A stretch of 64,000 nt of DNA from a bacterium 1xD8-48 (lineage in GTDB: Bacteria; Bacillota; Clostridia; Lachnospirales; Lachnospiraceae), in assembly GCA_009917455.1 (NCBI GenBank), contig QZDS01000005.1:62001-126000 (forward strand), given 5' to 3'. Under the pieces are notes generated by a model that ran no database searches, was not told the DNA's origin, and saw only the letters and a list, made by a program, of their open reading frames with translations. Positions 42,143 through 50,849 of the stretch are shown here, one piece after another. A program made the translations under genes and the position numbers. The first letter of the stretch is position 1. Every line of letters starts with the position of its first letter.

Positions 42143-44176
42143 ATGAAAAAAGCGGATGTTGCTGTATCGGCATATGTACTTTCAGCGTTTATAATGATGA
42201 TTGTGCCGATTCCCAGCGGCCTTTTGGATGTATTGCTCGCCTGCAATATGGCGGTTGCGTTTACCATACTTTTTGGAACCATGTTTTCCAAGGAAGTACT
42301 GGATATGTCATTCTATCCCACCATGCTGCTGTTTACCACGTTATTTCGGATTTCCCTTAATATTTCCTCTACCAGACTTATCCTTGTAACCGGCCAGCCC
42401 GGACGCGTGGTTGAAACCTTCGGAAGCTACGTGGGCAGCGGAAATCTGGTAGTAGGCTCTATTGTGTTTATTATTCTGATTCTTGTACAGTTTATGGTTA
42501 TCAATAAAGGTTCCGAGCGTGTGGCTGAGGTAACGGCGAGATTTACGCTGGACGCCATGCCCGGTAAGCAGATGGCCATTGACGCGGACTTAAATACAGG
42601 CGCAATTACCGACGAGGAAGCAAAAGAGCGCCGGGAAAAAATCCAGAACGAGGCGAACTTTTTCGGTTCCATGGACGGTGCCGTTAAATACGTAAAGGGA
42701 GACGCAACGGCAGGACTTCTTATTACATTTGTCAATATCATCGGCGGTATCATTACAGGTATGGTATGGCAGAATATGGATATTATGACCGCCCTCAACC
42801 GGTATGTTATTTTGACTATCGGCGACGGTCTGGTGAGCCAGATACCCTCCCTCCTGATATCCCTCTCCACCGGTATTCTGGTGACCAAGGGGTCAAAGGA
42901 TGCGGATTTCGGAACGGTTCTGGTGAGTCAGCTTTTCGGTATTCCCAAGGTATGCTATCTTGTGGGGGCTGTTCTGGCAGGGCTTGGCATTGTGACGCCG
43001 CTGCCGAACCTGGTTTTCCTGTCTTTGGGGCTTGCTTTTATCGTGGTAGGCAGAATTATGGCAGGAAATCTTGAAACGGCTCAGATTGAAGGAGATATCA
43101 ATGCGGAGGAGGCTGCCGCAGAGGAAATCAGGCAGCCTGAGAATGTAAACAGCCTTTTGCAGGTAGACCCTATCGAGCTGGAATTTGGTTACGGAATCAT
43201 TCCTCTGGCCGATGTGAACCAGGGCGGGGATTTGCTTGACCGTGTGGTTATGATTAGAAGGCAGATTGCGTTGGAGCTTGGAACGGTGGTGCCCATTATC
43301 CGTCTCCGCGACAATATCCAGCTCAATCCCAATCAGTATATTATTAAAATCAAGGGAATTCAGGTCAGCGAGGGAGAAATCCTTTTTGACCACTATATGG
43401 CTATGAATCCAGGTTACGTGGAGGAGGAAATCACGGGTATTCCCACTTTTGAGCCTTCCTTCCATCTGCCTGCCATCTGGATAACGGAAGGACAGAGGGA
43501 GAGAGCCGAGAGTATGGGCTATACGGTGGTTGACCCGCCTTCCATTATTGCGACCCATCTGACGGAAATTATCAGGCAGTATATTTCCGAACTCCTTACA
43601 AGGCAGGATGTGCAGAACCTTGTCAACAACTTAAAGGAGAGCAATCCTTCGCTTGTGGATGAGCTTGTACCCAAGCTGCTTGGCCTTGGCGAAATACAGA
43701 AAGTACTGCAGAATCTCTTAAAAGAGGGTATTTCCATCAGAGACCTTCTTACGATTTTTGAAACCCTTGCGGATTACGCGTCAACCACGAGGGATACGGA
43801 TATCCTGACGGAATATGTACGGCAGAGTTTAAAACGGGCGATTTCAAACCGTTTTTTCCCGTCCAACGAGACTTCCAGCGTTGTGACCCTGGATCCGAAG
43901 CTGGAACAGGAGATTATGGGAAGCGTGAAACAGACGGAAAATGGCGCCTATCTTGCGCTTGATCCGGAAAAGACCAAAGGCATTATGAAGTCTGTGGGAA
44001 ACGAGATTGCCAAGCTGGAAAATCTGGGAAAGAGTCCTATTGTAATTACTTCTCCTATTGTGCGCATGTATTTTAAGCGTTTGACGGAGGATTATTATAA
44101 AGATTTAATTGTTGTTTCATATAATGAAATAGAAAATAACATTGAATTACAGTCCGTAGGAATGGTGACAGCATGA
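42143..44176 (+). CDS. flhA: Flagellar export protein FlhA
   Basis: This 677-residue protein has about eight N-terminal membrane helices (to about residue 310), the FHIPEP-family cytoplasmic loop with RFTLDAMPGKQMAIDADLNTG (in part) and the large C-terminal cytoplasmic ring domain that docks chaperone-substrate complexes. It forms the nonameric ring under the export gate. Its stop overlaps the flhF start (ATGA). Confidence 0.98.
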   Translation: MKKADVAVSAYVLSAFIMMIVPIPSGLLDVLLACNMAVAFTILFGTMFSKEVLDMSFYPTMLLFTTLFRISLNISSTRLILVTGQPGRVVETFGSYVGSGNLVVGSIVFIILILVQFMVINKGSERVAEVTARFTLDAMPGKQMAIDADLNTGAITDEEAKERREKIQNEANFFGSMDGAVKYVKGDATAGLLITFVNIIGGIITGMVWQNMDIMTALNRYVILTIGDGLVSQIPSLLISLSTGILVTKGSKDADFGTVLVSQLFGIPKVCYLVGAVLAGLGIVTPLPNLVFLSLGLAFIVVGRIMAGNLETAQIEGDINAEEAAAEEIRQPENVNSLLQVDPIELEFGYGIIPLADVNQGGDLLDRVVMIRRQIALELGTVVPIIRLRDNIQLNPNQYIIKIKGIQVSEGEILFDHYMAMNPGYVEEEITGIPTFEPSFHLPAIWITEGQRERAESMGYTVVDPPSIIATHLTEIIRQYISELLTRQDVQNLVNNLKESNPSLVDELVPKLLGLGEIQKVLQNLLKEGISIRDLLTIFETLADYASTTRDTDILTEYVRQSLKRAISNRFFPSNETSSVVTLDPKLEQEIMGSVKQTENGAYLALDPEKTKGIMKSVGNEIAKLENLGKSPIVITSPIVRMYFKRLTEDYYKDLIVVSYNEIENNIELQSVGMVTA

Positions 44177-45465
44177 TAATCAAAAAATTTCAGGGTAAAA
44201 CAGAGGCAGAGGCGGTGGAGAGCGCCAAAAAAGAGCTGGGTGAAAACGTAGTGGTAATGAATGTGCGCAGTGTGAAAAGAAAGGGTTTTTTCAGCTTTCT
44301 GCTGCCCCAGTTTACAGAAATTACGGTGGCGAAGGAGGAGGAGCCCGAGCGTGCCATACCGGTGAAAAAAGAACCGCTGATTCCCCAAAAGCTGGTGGAC
44401 GCCGTGACAAGTCAGACGACAGATTTGTCAGCCATACGGGATATGCTTCCGCCGGTTCAGGAAAGCACAGGGCTTGCCCGGCTTGCGAAAGCATCCGAAA
44501 CCCGGCCTGCTGAGAAGCCGGAAAACCGGGAGGAGGATTGGAAGGACGCCAGCGCCATTGAAGAAAAGCTGGACAGCCTGCACGACCTGTTAGAGCAGCA
44601 GCTGCAAAAGCCCGAGGAGGTAAAGAACGAGCACACCGAGGAGGAGAAGGAAAGCGAGCTGGAACGTTTTATGAAGCTGCTTTACAACACCATGCTGGAC
44701 AACGAGGTGAACGAACAGTACGCGAACCAGATTATCGATGAAATTGAGAAGATTAACAAGCAAAATCTTCCTTTTGACTATACGCTGGCAAATATCTATC
44801 AGAAAATGATTTTGAAATTCGGAAAGCCGGTGGAGATTTCCCCGGCGCAGAAGGGACCCAGGGTGGTATTTTTTGTAGGGCCTACGGGAGTCGGAAAAAC
44901 GACGACGATTGCCAAGATTGCGTCAAGGCTCAGTATGGGACAGAAAAAGAAGGTGGTTCTGCTGACGGCGGATACCTACCGGATTGCAGCGGCTGAACAG
45001 CTCCGTACCTATGCAAATATTATGGAGGTTCCTTTCAGGGTGATTTACTCCACAGACGAAATACGCCAGGCATACCAGGACTTTAAAGACTATGATTTTA
45101 TCATGGTGGACACGGCAGGACATTCTCATAAAAATGAGGAACAGAAGGAAAATATTAATCAGTTTATCCATTCGCTGGACGATTTGGCGGAAAAGGAAGT
45201 TTTCCTTGTGCTGAGCGCGGCTACTAAATATAGGGATTTGGTTAATATTGTGGATAGTTATATGTCCATGACGGAGTTTGCTCTTATTTTTACCAAGCTT
45301 GACGAGACGGAAAGCCTTGGGAATCTGCTTAACATAAAACTCCGGACGGACGCTCCCTTATCCTATGTGACTTATGGACAGAATGTCCCCGACGACATAG
45401 AGAATTTTAATCCGCAGAAGACGGTAAAACAGCTCCTGGGCGGAAAGAAAAAGGAAAAATACTGA
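44173..45465 (+). CDS. flhF: SRP-family GTPase FlhF
   Basis: This 430-residue protein has an N-terminal B domain (MIIKKFQGKTEAEAVESAKK), an acidic linker, and an SRP54-type NG domain. The P-loop is FVGPTGVGKTTTIAKIAS near residue 235, with TADTYRIAAAEQLRTYA, MVDTAGHSHKN and FTKLDETESLGN following. FlhF sets the position and number of flagella together with FlhG. It overlaps flhA by 4 bases and is followed by flhG. Confidence 0.97.
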   Translation: MIIKKFQGKTEAEAVESAKKELGENVVVMNVRSVKRKGFFSFLLPQFTEITVAKEEEPERAIPVKKEPLIPQKLVDAVTSQTTDLSAIRDMLPPVQESTGLARLAKASETRPAEKPENREEDWKDASAIEEKLDSLHDLLEQQLQKPEEVKNEHTEEEKESELERFMKLLYNTMLDNEVNEQYANQIIDEIEKINKQNLPFDYTLANIYQKMILKFGKPVEISPAQKGPRVVFFVGPTGVGKTTTIAKIASRLSMGQKKKVVLLTADTYRIAAAEQLRTYANIMEVPFRVIYSTDEIRQAYQDFKDYDFIMVDTAGHSHKNEEQKENINQFIHSLDDLAEKEVFLVLSAATKYRDLVNIVDSYMSMTEFALIFTKLDETESLGNLLNIKLRTDAPLSYVTYGQNVPDDIENFNPQKTVKQLLGGKKKEKY

Positions 45466-45475
45466 GGGAGAATAC

Positions 45476-46348
45476 ATGGACCAGGCCGAACAATTAAGGA
45501 AGATAATTAAAGCAGGTACAGTAAACAGACCACGGGCAAGAGTAATTACGGTTACAAGCGGCAAAGGCGGAGTGGGAAAGTCAAATACGGCGATTAATCT
45601 GGCAATTCAGTTTCGGAAGCGCGATAAGCGGGTGATTATTCTCGATGCGGATTTCGGGCTTGCCAATATAGAAATTATGTTTGGTACAGTGCCCAAATAT
45701 AATTTGAGCGATTTGATTTATCAGGGAAAAAATATCAGGGAGATTATCACCCGGGGGCCTATGGATGTGGGATTTGTTTCCGGCGGTTCGGGAATTGCCG
45801 GACTTTCTAATCTGAGCAGAGATTCTCTTAACTTTATTATTCAAAAGCTGTCAGAGCTGGATTCGATTGCCGATATTATTATTATAGATACCGGCGCCGG
45901 GGTATCCGACGCTGTAATGGAGTTTCTGGTTGCCAGCGGGGAGATACTGCTGGTCGCAACGCCGGAGCCTACGTCTATCACAGATGCCTATTCTCTTCTT
46001 AAGGTTTTAAACAGGCATCACAGATTTTCCAGTGAAACCACGGAAATAAAGATGATATCCAATAAGGTGAAATCTGAAAGAGAAGGGGAAATGCTGTTTG
46101 ATAAGCTCAATTCCGTGATAAGCCGCTATCTGATGATGCCGGTTACCTATTTAGGCTCCGTGCCGGAGGACAGTCAGCTTGCGAAGGCGGTGATGCAGCA
46201 GCAGCCGGTGTCTTTAAAGGAGCCGCAGTCAAAGTCGGCGGTGGCCTTTGAGGCGATTGCGGCAAGGCTTTTGGGCGAAGAAGATAAAATAACAGGCGAC
46301 AAGGGGATGAGGTCTTTCCTTACCCGCTTCATAAATGGTGGAAGATAA
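45476..46348 (+). CDS. flhG: MinD-like ATPase FlhG
   Basis: This 290-residue deviant-Walker ATPase has SGKGGVGKS at residues 28-36, DADFGLANIEIMFG near 58 and a DTGAGVSD switch near 138. The N-terminus (MDQAEQLRKIIKAG) resembles the DQAxxLR element with which FlhG stimulates FlhF GTPase. It lacks nothing obvious. GAGGGAG precedes the start. Confidence 0.96.
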   Translation: MDQAEQLRKIIKAGTVNRPRARVITVTSGKGGVGKSNTAINLAIQFRKRDKRVIILDADFGLANIEIMFGTVPKYNLSDLIYQGKNIREIITRGPMDVGFVSGGSGIAGLSNLSRDSLNFIIQKLSELDSIADIIIIDTGAGVSDAVMEFLVASGEILLVATPEPTSITDAYSLLKVLNRHHRFSSETTEIKMISNKVKSEREGEMLFDKLNSVISRYLMMPVTYLGSVPEDSQLAKAVMQQQPVSLKEPQSKSAVAFEAIAARLLGEEDKITGDKGMRSFLTRFINGGR

Positions 46349-46370
46349 AAATTAAGAGGAGGGGATAAAA

Positions 46371-47099
46371 ATGCTCTCAGAATATGTAATTCCGGGAAAT
46401 AAAATTGAAATACGGGCAGCCAGCCAGGGAGAGTATATTGAGGAGGTGGAGAAGAAAAGAAGAGTGTATCACACGCAGGTTTTTGACGTCCTGTCGGAAG
46501 ACCGTCTGGAAGTGTTGCTGCCGATGGAGAAAAGCCGTCTGATTTCGCTTCCTGTAAATATGGAATACGAGCTGTACTTTTTTACGTCGGCCGGGCTGTA
46601 CCGCTGTAATGCAAACGCTCTGGATGTGTATAAATCCAACAATAATTTTGTGCTTCTTTTTGAAGTGATAAGCGAGCTGAAAAAATTCCAGAGAAGAGAG
46701 TATTATCGTCTGGACTGTGCGGTTGAAATGTATTCGAGACGGCTTGAAAGGGAAGAAATCAGCGCGGTGGTGAGAAACGATGACTTCCTTGCCAGGAAGC
46801 TTCCGTTAAAGAGGGGCGTTGCAGTGGATATCAGCGGGGGCGGAATCCGGTTTGTAGGCGAATATAATTACGAGCAGGGCGATTTGATTTACTGCCAGTA
46901 CAGCCTGGGAAGCGGCGACAAGCCGAAAAAGTATGCGCTGGTTGCCAAGATTTTGTTTATCAACGACGTTGAGGATAAACCGGACGTTAAGGAATACCGG
47001 GCGCAGTACATCAATATGGATACCACGGAACGGGAGGAAATCATCCGCTTTATCTTTGAGGAGGAGAGAAAACGGCGTAAGAGAAGAAAAGGTTTATAA
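46371..47099 (+). CDS. YcgR-type PilZ domain protein, c-di-GMP receptor
   Basis: This 242-residue protein has an N-terminal YcgR-like beta domain (about 10-100) and a C-terminal PilZ domain with both ligand motifs intact: RxxxR at Arg109-Arg113 (RREYYR) and DxSxxG at Asp153-Gly158 (DISGGG). Members of this family (YcgR, YpfA/DgrA) bind c-di-GMP and slow or stop the flagellar motor. Its place between flhG and cheC inside the motor operon supports that role. AGGAGGGG precedes the ATG; the C-terminus is very basic. Confidence 0.92.
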   Translation: MLSEYVIPGNKIEIRAASQGEYIEEVEKKRRVYHTQVFDVLSEDRLEVLLPMEKSRLISLPVNMEYELYFFTSAGLYRCNANALDVYKSNNNFVLLFEVISELKKFQRREYYRLDCAVEMYSRRLEREEISAVVRNDDFLARKLPLKRGVAVDISGGGIRFVGEYNYEQGDLIYCQYSLGSGDKPKKYALVAKILFINDVEDKPDVKEYRAQYINMDTTEREEIIRFIFEEERKRRKRRKGL

Positions 47100-47164
47100 T
47101 ACGTCCGGTTTATGTTATACTCATTTTAAACGAATTAAAAAACAGAGAAACGGGAGGTCCATCA

Positions 47165-47800
47165 ATGAACGACCTGAGTATGGAACAGATTACAAATCAG
47201 TATTTTGATGTTTTAAAGGAGCTGGGGAATATCGGTGCAGGAAATGCAACCACGGCGCTTGCACAGATGATGGGCGGTAAAATAGATATGTCGGTGCCGC
47301 AGGTAAGGCTGCTTGAATTTCATGAGATTGGTGAAATTGTGGGCGGAGAAGAGAAAATCATGGTAGGCATTTATCTTCAGGTCGAGGGCGACGTGGAGGG
47401 AAGCATGATGTTTATCATGGATAAGACTGCGGCGGCTCATATTGTAAACAGAATGATGGCCGGTATGCTTGTGATTGATGAGGGGACGGCCGAGGAATAT
47501 GAGTTTGGCGAGATGGAGTGTTCCGCAATTAAGGAAGTGGGCAATATCATAACCGGTTCCTATTTAAACGCGTTGTCAGGAATTACCAATCTGAAAATCA
47601 TGCCGTCAGTACCGGAAATCGGCATTGACATGGCGGGAGCGCTCCTTAGCGTCCCGGCGGTGGAGTTTGGCGTTATGGGAGATAATATCCTTTTAATCCA
47701 GACAAAATTTTCGGATGACATCGAATTAAACGGATATTTCATTTTGATTCCGGATATGAATTCTTACGAGAAAATTCTGACATCGCTTGGAGTTATGTAA
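47165..47800 (+). CDS. cheC: CheY-P phosphatase CheC
   Basis: This 211-residue protein has two CheC active helices: LKELGNIGAGNATTALAQM near residue 18 and IKEVGNIITGSYLNALSG near 122, each with the Glu...Asn pair. It dephosphorylates CheY-P and binds CheD in an adaptation loop. GGGAGG precedes the start. In B. subtilis cheB, cheA and cheW lie between flhG and cheC; here only the PilZ gene does. Confidence 0.96.
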   Translation: MNDLSMEQITNQYFDVLKELGNIGAGNATTALAQMMGGKIDMSVPQVRLLEFHEIGEIVGGEEKIMVGIYLQVEGDVEGSMMFIMDKTAAAHIVNRMMAGMLVIDEGTAEEYEFGEMECSAIKEVGNIITGSYLNALSGITNLKIMPSVPEIGIDMAGALLSVPAVEFGVMGDNILLIQTKFSDDIELNGYFILIPDMNSYEKILTSLGVM

Positions 47801-47838
47801 GCCCTCAGAAAAAATAAACAGGGGAGACTGATGGGAAA

Positions 47839-48324
47839 ATGGGTGAAGTTATCAAAGTCGGAATGGCTGATTGGAAGACCTGTAAGGGTGATGATGGCGT
47901 AATGACAGTGGGGCTTGGTTCCTGCGTGGGAATAGCCATCAGAGACCCTGCTACGGGTATTGGAGGGCTGGCGCATATCATGCTGCCTGACAGTAAGGAA
48001 ATTGTAAATAATACAAACAGACCTAAATTTGCGGATACGGGAATTGAAGACATGGTGAACGCACTCACGCGTATGGGGGCAAGCCGGTTTCGTATGGTAG
48101 CCAAGCTTGCCGGAGGCGCTCAGATGTTTACCGGAGTGGGCAGGAGCGATACGCTGCGCGTAGGTGACCGTAATGTGATGGCAAGTAAAAAAAAGCTGGC
48201 TGAGCTGAGAATACCGATTCTTGCCTCGGATACCGGAAACAGCTATGGCAGAACAGTTACTTTTTATCCTAAAAGCGGAGACTTTCACATACGTTCGATA
48301 GGAATGCCGGAGAAAATTATATGA
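47839..48324 (+). CDS. cheD: Chemoreceptor glutamine deamidase CheD
   Basis: This 161-residue protein has the catalytic triad intact: Thr23, Cys29 (GLGSCVG) and His46 (LAHIMLP), with the same spacing as in B. subtilis CheD, followed by AKLAGGAQMF and SDTGNSYGRTVTF. CheD deamidates chemoreceptors and stimulates CheC. It overlaps the next gene by 4 bases (ATGA). Confidence 0.97.
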   Translation: MGEVIKVGMADWKTCKGDDGVMTVGLGSCVGIAIRDPATGIGGLAHIMLPDSKEIVNNTNRPKFADTGIEDMVNALTRMGASRFRMVAKLAGGAQMFTGVGRSDTLRVGDRNVMASKKKLAELRIPILASDTGNSYGRTVTFYPKSGDFHIRSIGMPEKII

Positions 48325-48614
48325 AAAAGAGCAAATTGTTTGCGCCGTTTCTTATGCTTTTTGCAGGCGCAGTGGCAAGTATTACCATGTTTTACTTTCA
48401 TTATCCGGCAGCGCAGATGCTGCCCAGACTTTTAGCAGTATTACTGGTTTTTTATTTTGCCGGATGTTTTATCCAGAAAAAGGTGCTTGCTTTTGTAGGT
48501 CAAATCAGAGAAAATGAAGAGGCATTGGAAAAAGCGGCGGCTGCAAGAGAGGAAAGTCTTGTAAATGAGACGCCGGATGAAGAGGGCGGCGAAGAGAACG
48601 AAGACCAGCTTTAG
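48321..48614 (+). CDS. Small membrane protein of unknown function in the flagellar operon
   Basis: This 97-residue protein has two hydrophobic segments (about 8-27 and 33-50) and a charged Glu-rich C-terminal tail (about 60-97). I recognise no family. It is joined to cheD by an ATGA overlap and followed by sigD after 19 bp, so it is an integral member of the operon. Topology would place both ends on the same side, with the acidic tail probably cytoplasmic. Confidence 0.75.
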   Translation: MKKSKLFAPFLMLFAGAVASITMFYFHYPAAQMLPRLLAVLLVFYFAGCFIQKKVLAFVGQIRENEEALEKAAAAREESLVNETPDEEGGEENEDQL

Positions 48615-48633
48615 GAAAAGGCGGAGGTAACAG

Positions 48634-49398
48634 ATGGACGAGGCAGGAAAAAATAAGCTTTGGGAGAGTTATTCAAAAACGAAATCGCCTGAAATCAGGG
48701 AAAAGCTTATATTGGAGTATGCCCCTTTAGTGAAGCTGGTAGCAGGACGTCTCAGTATGTATCTGGGCTACAATGTGGAATATGATGATTTGGTAAGCTA
48801 CGGAATCTTCGGTCTTATTGACGCGATAGATAAATTTGATAATATGAAGGCTGTGAAGTTTGAAACCTATGCCAGCCTTCGTATCAGAGGGGCAATTTTA
48901 GACCAGATTAGAAAGATGGACTGGATACCCCGCACTATCAGGCAGAAGCAGAAGAAAATTGATGCCGTGATGAAGGAAATCGAGGCGAACACCGGACGGA
49001 TGGCGACGGACGAGGAGATTGCGGAGGGACTTGGGATAACCAGGGACGATTATCTTGCATGGCAGTCTCAGATGAAGATTACCGGAGTGGTGTCTTTGGA
49101 TGAATTCATGGAATCAGGCAGCGAGGTGCCGGTGGAACAGGGGACGCAGCACAGATTTGACGGCCCCGAAGAGGTTATCGAAAAGGAAGAACTGAAAAGG
49201 GTTCTCGAGAAGGCTTTAGAGCTTCTCACCGAAAAAGAAAAGAAGGTAATCTATCTTTATTACTATGAAGATTTAACGTTAAAGGAAATCAGTAATATTC
49301 TGGAGGTATCCGAGTCGAGAATATCACAGCTGCACACCAGGGCGCTTCAAAAGATGAGGAAAAGAATGGGGAATTATATGGGGATATTTTCCGTATAG
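48634..49398 (+). CDS. fliA: Flagellar sigma factor SigD (FliA)
   Basis: This 254-residue sigma-28 factor has region 2 with DLVSYGIFGLIDAIDKFD and FETYASLRIRGAILDQIRKMDW (in part), the hallmark RKMDWIPRTIRQK, region 3, and a region 4 helix-turn-helix ending SESRISQLHTRALQKMRKRM. It transcribes late flagellar genes such as flagellin. Its position at the end of the fla/che operon matches B. subtilis sigD. A GGAGGTAA ribosome site precedes the start. FlgM is not in the window. Confidence 0.97.
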   Translation: MDEAGKNKLWESYSKTKSPEIREKLILEYAPLVKLVAGRLSMYLGYNVEYDDLVSYGIFGLIDAIDKFDNMKAVKFETYASLRIRGAILDQIRKMDWIPRTIRQKQKKIDAVMKEIEANTGRMATDEEIAEGLGITRDDYLAWQSQMKITGVVSLDEFMESGSEVPVEQGTQHRFDGPEEVIEKEELKRVLEKALELLTEKEKKVIYLYYYEDLTLKEISNILEVSESRISQLHTRALQKMRKRMGNYMGIFSV

Positions 49399-49445
49399 GG
49401 TATTCGGCAGGGAAGGAGCCGTTTCTGAAAGGGGTGTGATACGTT

Positions 49446-49757
49446 ATGACAATCAGTCGTGTGGAACTGCAGGGGCAGGTGGCAAGGGCGCAGGATTTTA
49501 CCACTATCAAGCATAACGAGGACAATAAGGTCATGGTGGACCAGTCAAACTTTCAGCAGAAGTTCGAGCAGTCTGTGGAGAATAAGGCCAGACAGGTGCA
49601 GCAGCATGACGAAATGAATAACAAAGGGAAGCGCTTTGACGCAAAAGAAAAGGGAAATGGAAGCTACGCAGGAGACGGCGGGCGCAGGAGAAAAAAGAGC
49701 GAACAGGATGGAAAGGTGACTCTCAAATCAAGAGGGGGCTTTGACATCAAGATTTAA
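49446..49757 (+). CDS. Hydrophilic protein of unknown function after sigD
   Basis: This 103-residue protein is highly charged and Gln/Lys/Asp-rich, with no signal peptide or membrane segment. The middle (about 30-60) is probably helical; residues 60-95 are Gly/Lys/Arg-rich and likely disordered, ending RGGFDIKI. GAAAGGGGTG precedes the ATG. I do not recognise a family. Position after sigD, joined closely to the SwrB-like gene, suggests a flagellar or regulatory role, but that is inference only. Confidence 0.7.
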   Translation: MTISRVELQGQVARAQDFTTIKHNEDNKVMVDQSNFQQKFEQSVENKARQVQQHDEMNNKGKRFDAKEKGNGSYAGDGGRRRKKSEQDGKVTLKSRGGFDIKI

Positions 49758-49779
49758 GCGGTGCGGGAAAGAGGAAAAA

Positions 49780-50835
49780 ATGGGAGCAATGGAGATAATT
49801 CTTATTCTGCTTGGTATAGTGGTGTTTATTGTGAGTTTTCTGCTGCCGGCCGGAAAAACGGACAGCGCGGCGGGAGCAGCCACGGTGAGCGAGGAAGATA
49901 TTCACAATATGCTGGAGAAGGAAGTCACTGGCGTGCGGTCGCAAATCAGTGAGATTGCCGACGAAACCATAACTTATTCCATGGAAAAAACAGAGCGTTC
50001 CATGGAGCGGCTGACCAACGAAAAGATGATGGCCATCAATGAATATTCCGACACGGTTTTAAGTGAAATCAACAAGAATCATAAAGAAGTGGTATTTCTC
50101 TATGATATGCTGAATGATAAGCATGATAATCTTCTGTCCACGGTAAGCGAAGCGTCAAAGACGGCCAGCGAAATCAAACAGGCGGTCTGCGATGTGGAAA
50201 TATCTGCAAAAGAGGCGCAGGAAAAGGTAAGAGCGGTGCAGGAATCCGTCAGTGAGGTTATGAACTTTGCGAAGGATGTGGCGGCCGAAAGACAGGCCGC
50301 TATGGTTAATTCCGTTTATACGGCGGAGACGGCTCCGGGAACAGCCGGCTTAAGCGGGGCGGAGGCAGCGCAGGGTATGACCGGTGTGGCTGCGGCATCC
50401 ATGATAATGCCCTCCGGGGAAGAGGAGGGCGGGGACAGTGATTTCCGCCCGATAATTCCGGAAAGAGTGGAGATTATCGGAAATGTACCTGACAGCCATA
50501 CGGATGCTGCGGACGGTGAGGATACTTTTCCTTCCGACGGGAGCGGCGTTACTTCGGACAGGCTTGAGAATAAGGCCCGCAGGCAGACAAGGACCCGGAA
50601 GGAAGCAAAAGAGGAAACCAGGGCGGCCGGGGCATCTTCGGGAAGGATACAGGTATCGCCGGCTGAGGTGCCTGAAATTGCAGTAGCAATGCACACAGAG
50701 CAGGGCAGCAGAAATAATAACGAGAGGATTTTAGAGCTCCACAGAGCAGGAAAGTCCAATATGGCTATTGCAAAGGAGCTTGGACTTGGAATCGGGGAAG
50801 TTAAGCTGGTTATTGACTTGTTTGAAGGAATTTAA
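49780..50835 (+). CDS. SwrB-like membrane coiled-coil protein
   Basis: This protein of about 351 residues has an N-terminal transmembrane helix (about 4-22), a long coiled coil (about 40-170), a low-complexity middle, and a C-terminal helix-turn-helix-like end (ERILELHRAGKSNMAIAKELGLGIGEV, in part). B. subtilis SwrB, which activates the flagellar export gate, has the same plan (anchor, coiled coil, C-terminal HTH-like motif) and the same position between sigD and rpsB, though it is only about half as long. I treat this as a positional and architectural counterpart, not a proven orthologue. The ATG at 49780 has GAGG 6 bases upstream; an in-frame ATG at 49741 overlaps the previous gene. Confidence 0.65.
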   Translation: MGAMEIILILLGIVVFIVSFLLPAGKTDSAAGAATVSEEDIHNMLEKEVTGVRSQISEIADETITYSMEKTERSMERLTNEKMMAINEYSDTVLSEINKNHKEVVFLYDMLNDKHDNLLSTVSEASKTASEIKQAVCDVEISAKEAQEKVRAVQESVSEVMNFAKDVAAERQAAMVNSVYTAETAPGTAGLSGAEAAQGMTGVAAASMIMPSGEEEGGDSDFRPIIPERVEIIGNVPDSHTDAADGEDTFPSDGSGVTSDRLENKARRQTRTRKEAKEETRAAGASSGRIQVSPAEVPEIAVAMHTEQGSRNNNERILELHRAGKSNMAIAKELGLGIGEVKLVIDLFEGI

Positions 50836-50849
50836 GGAAAAGATATAAC

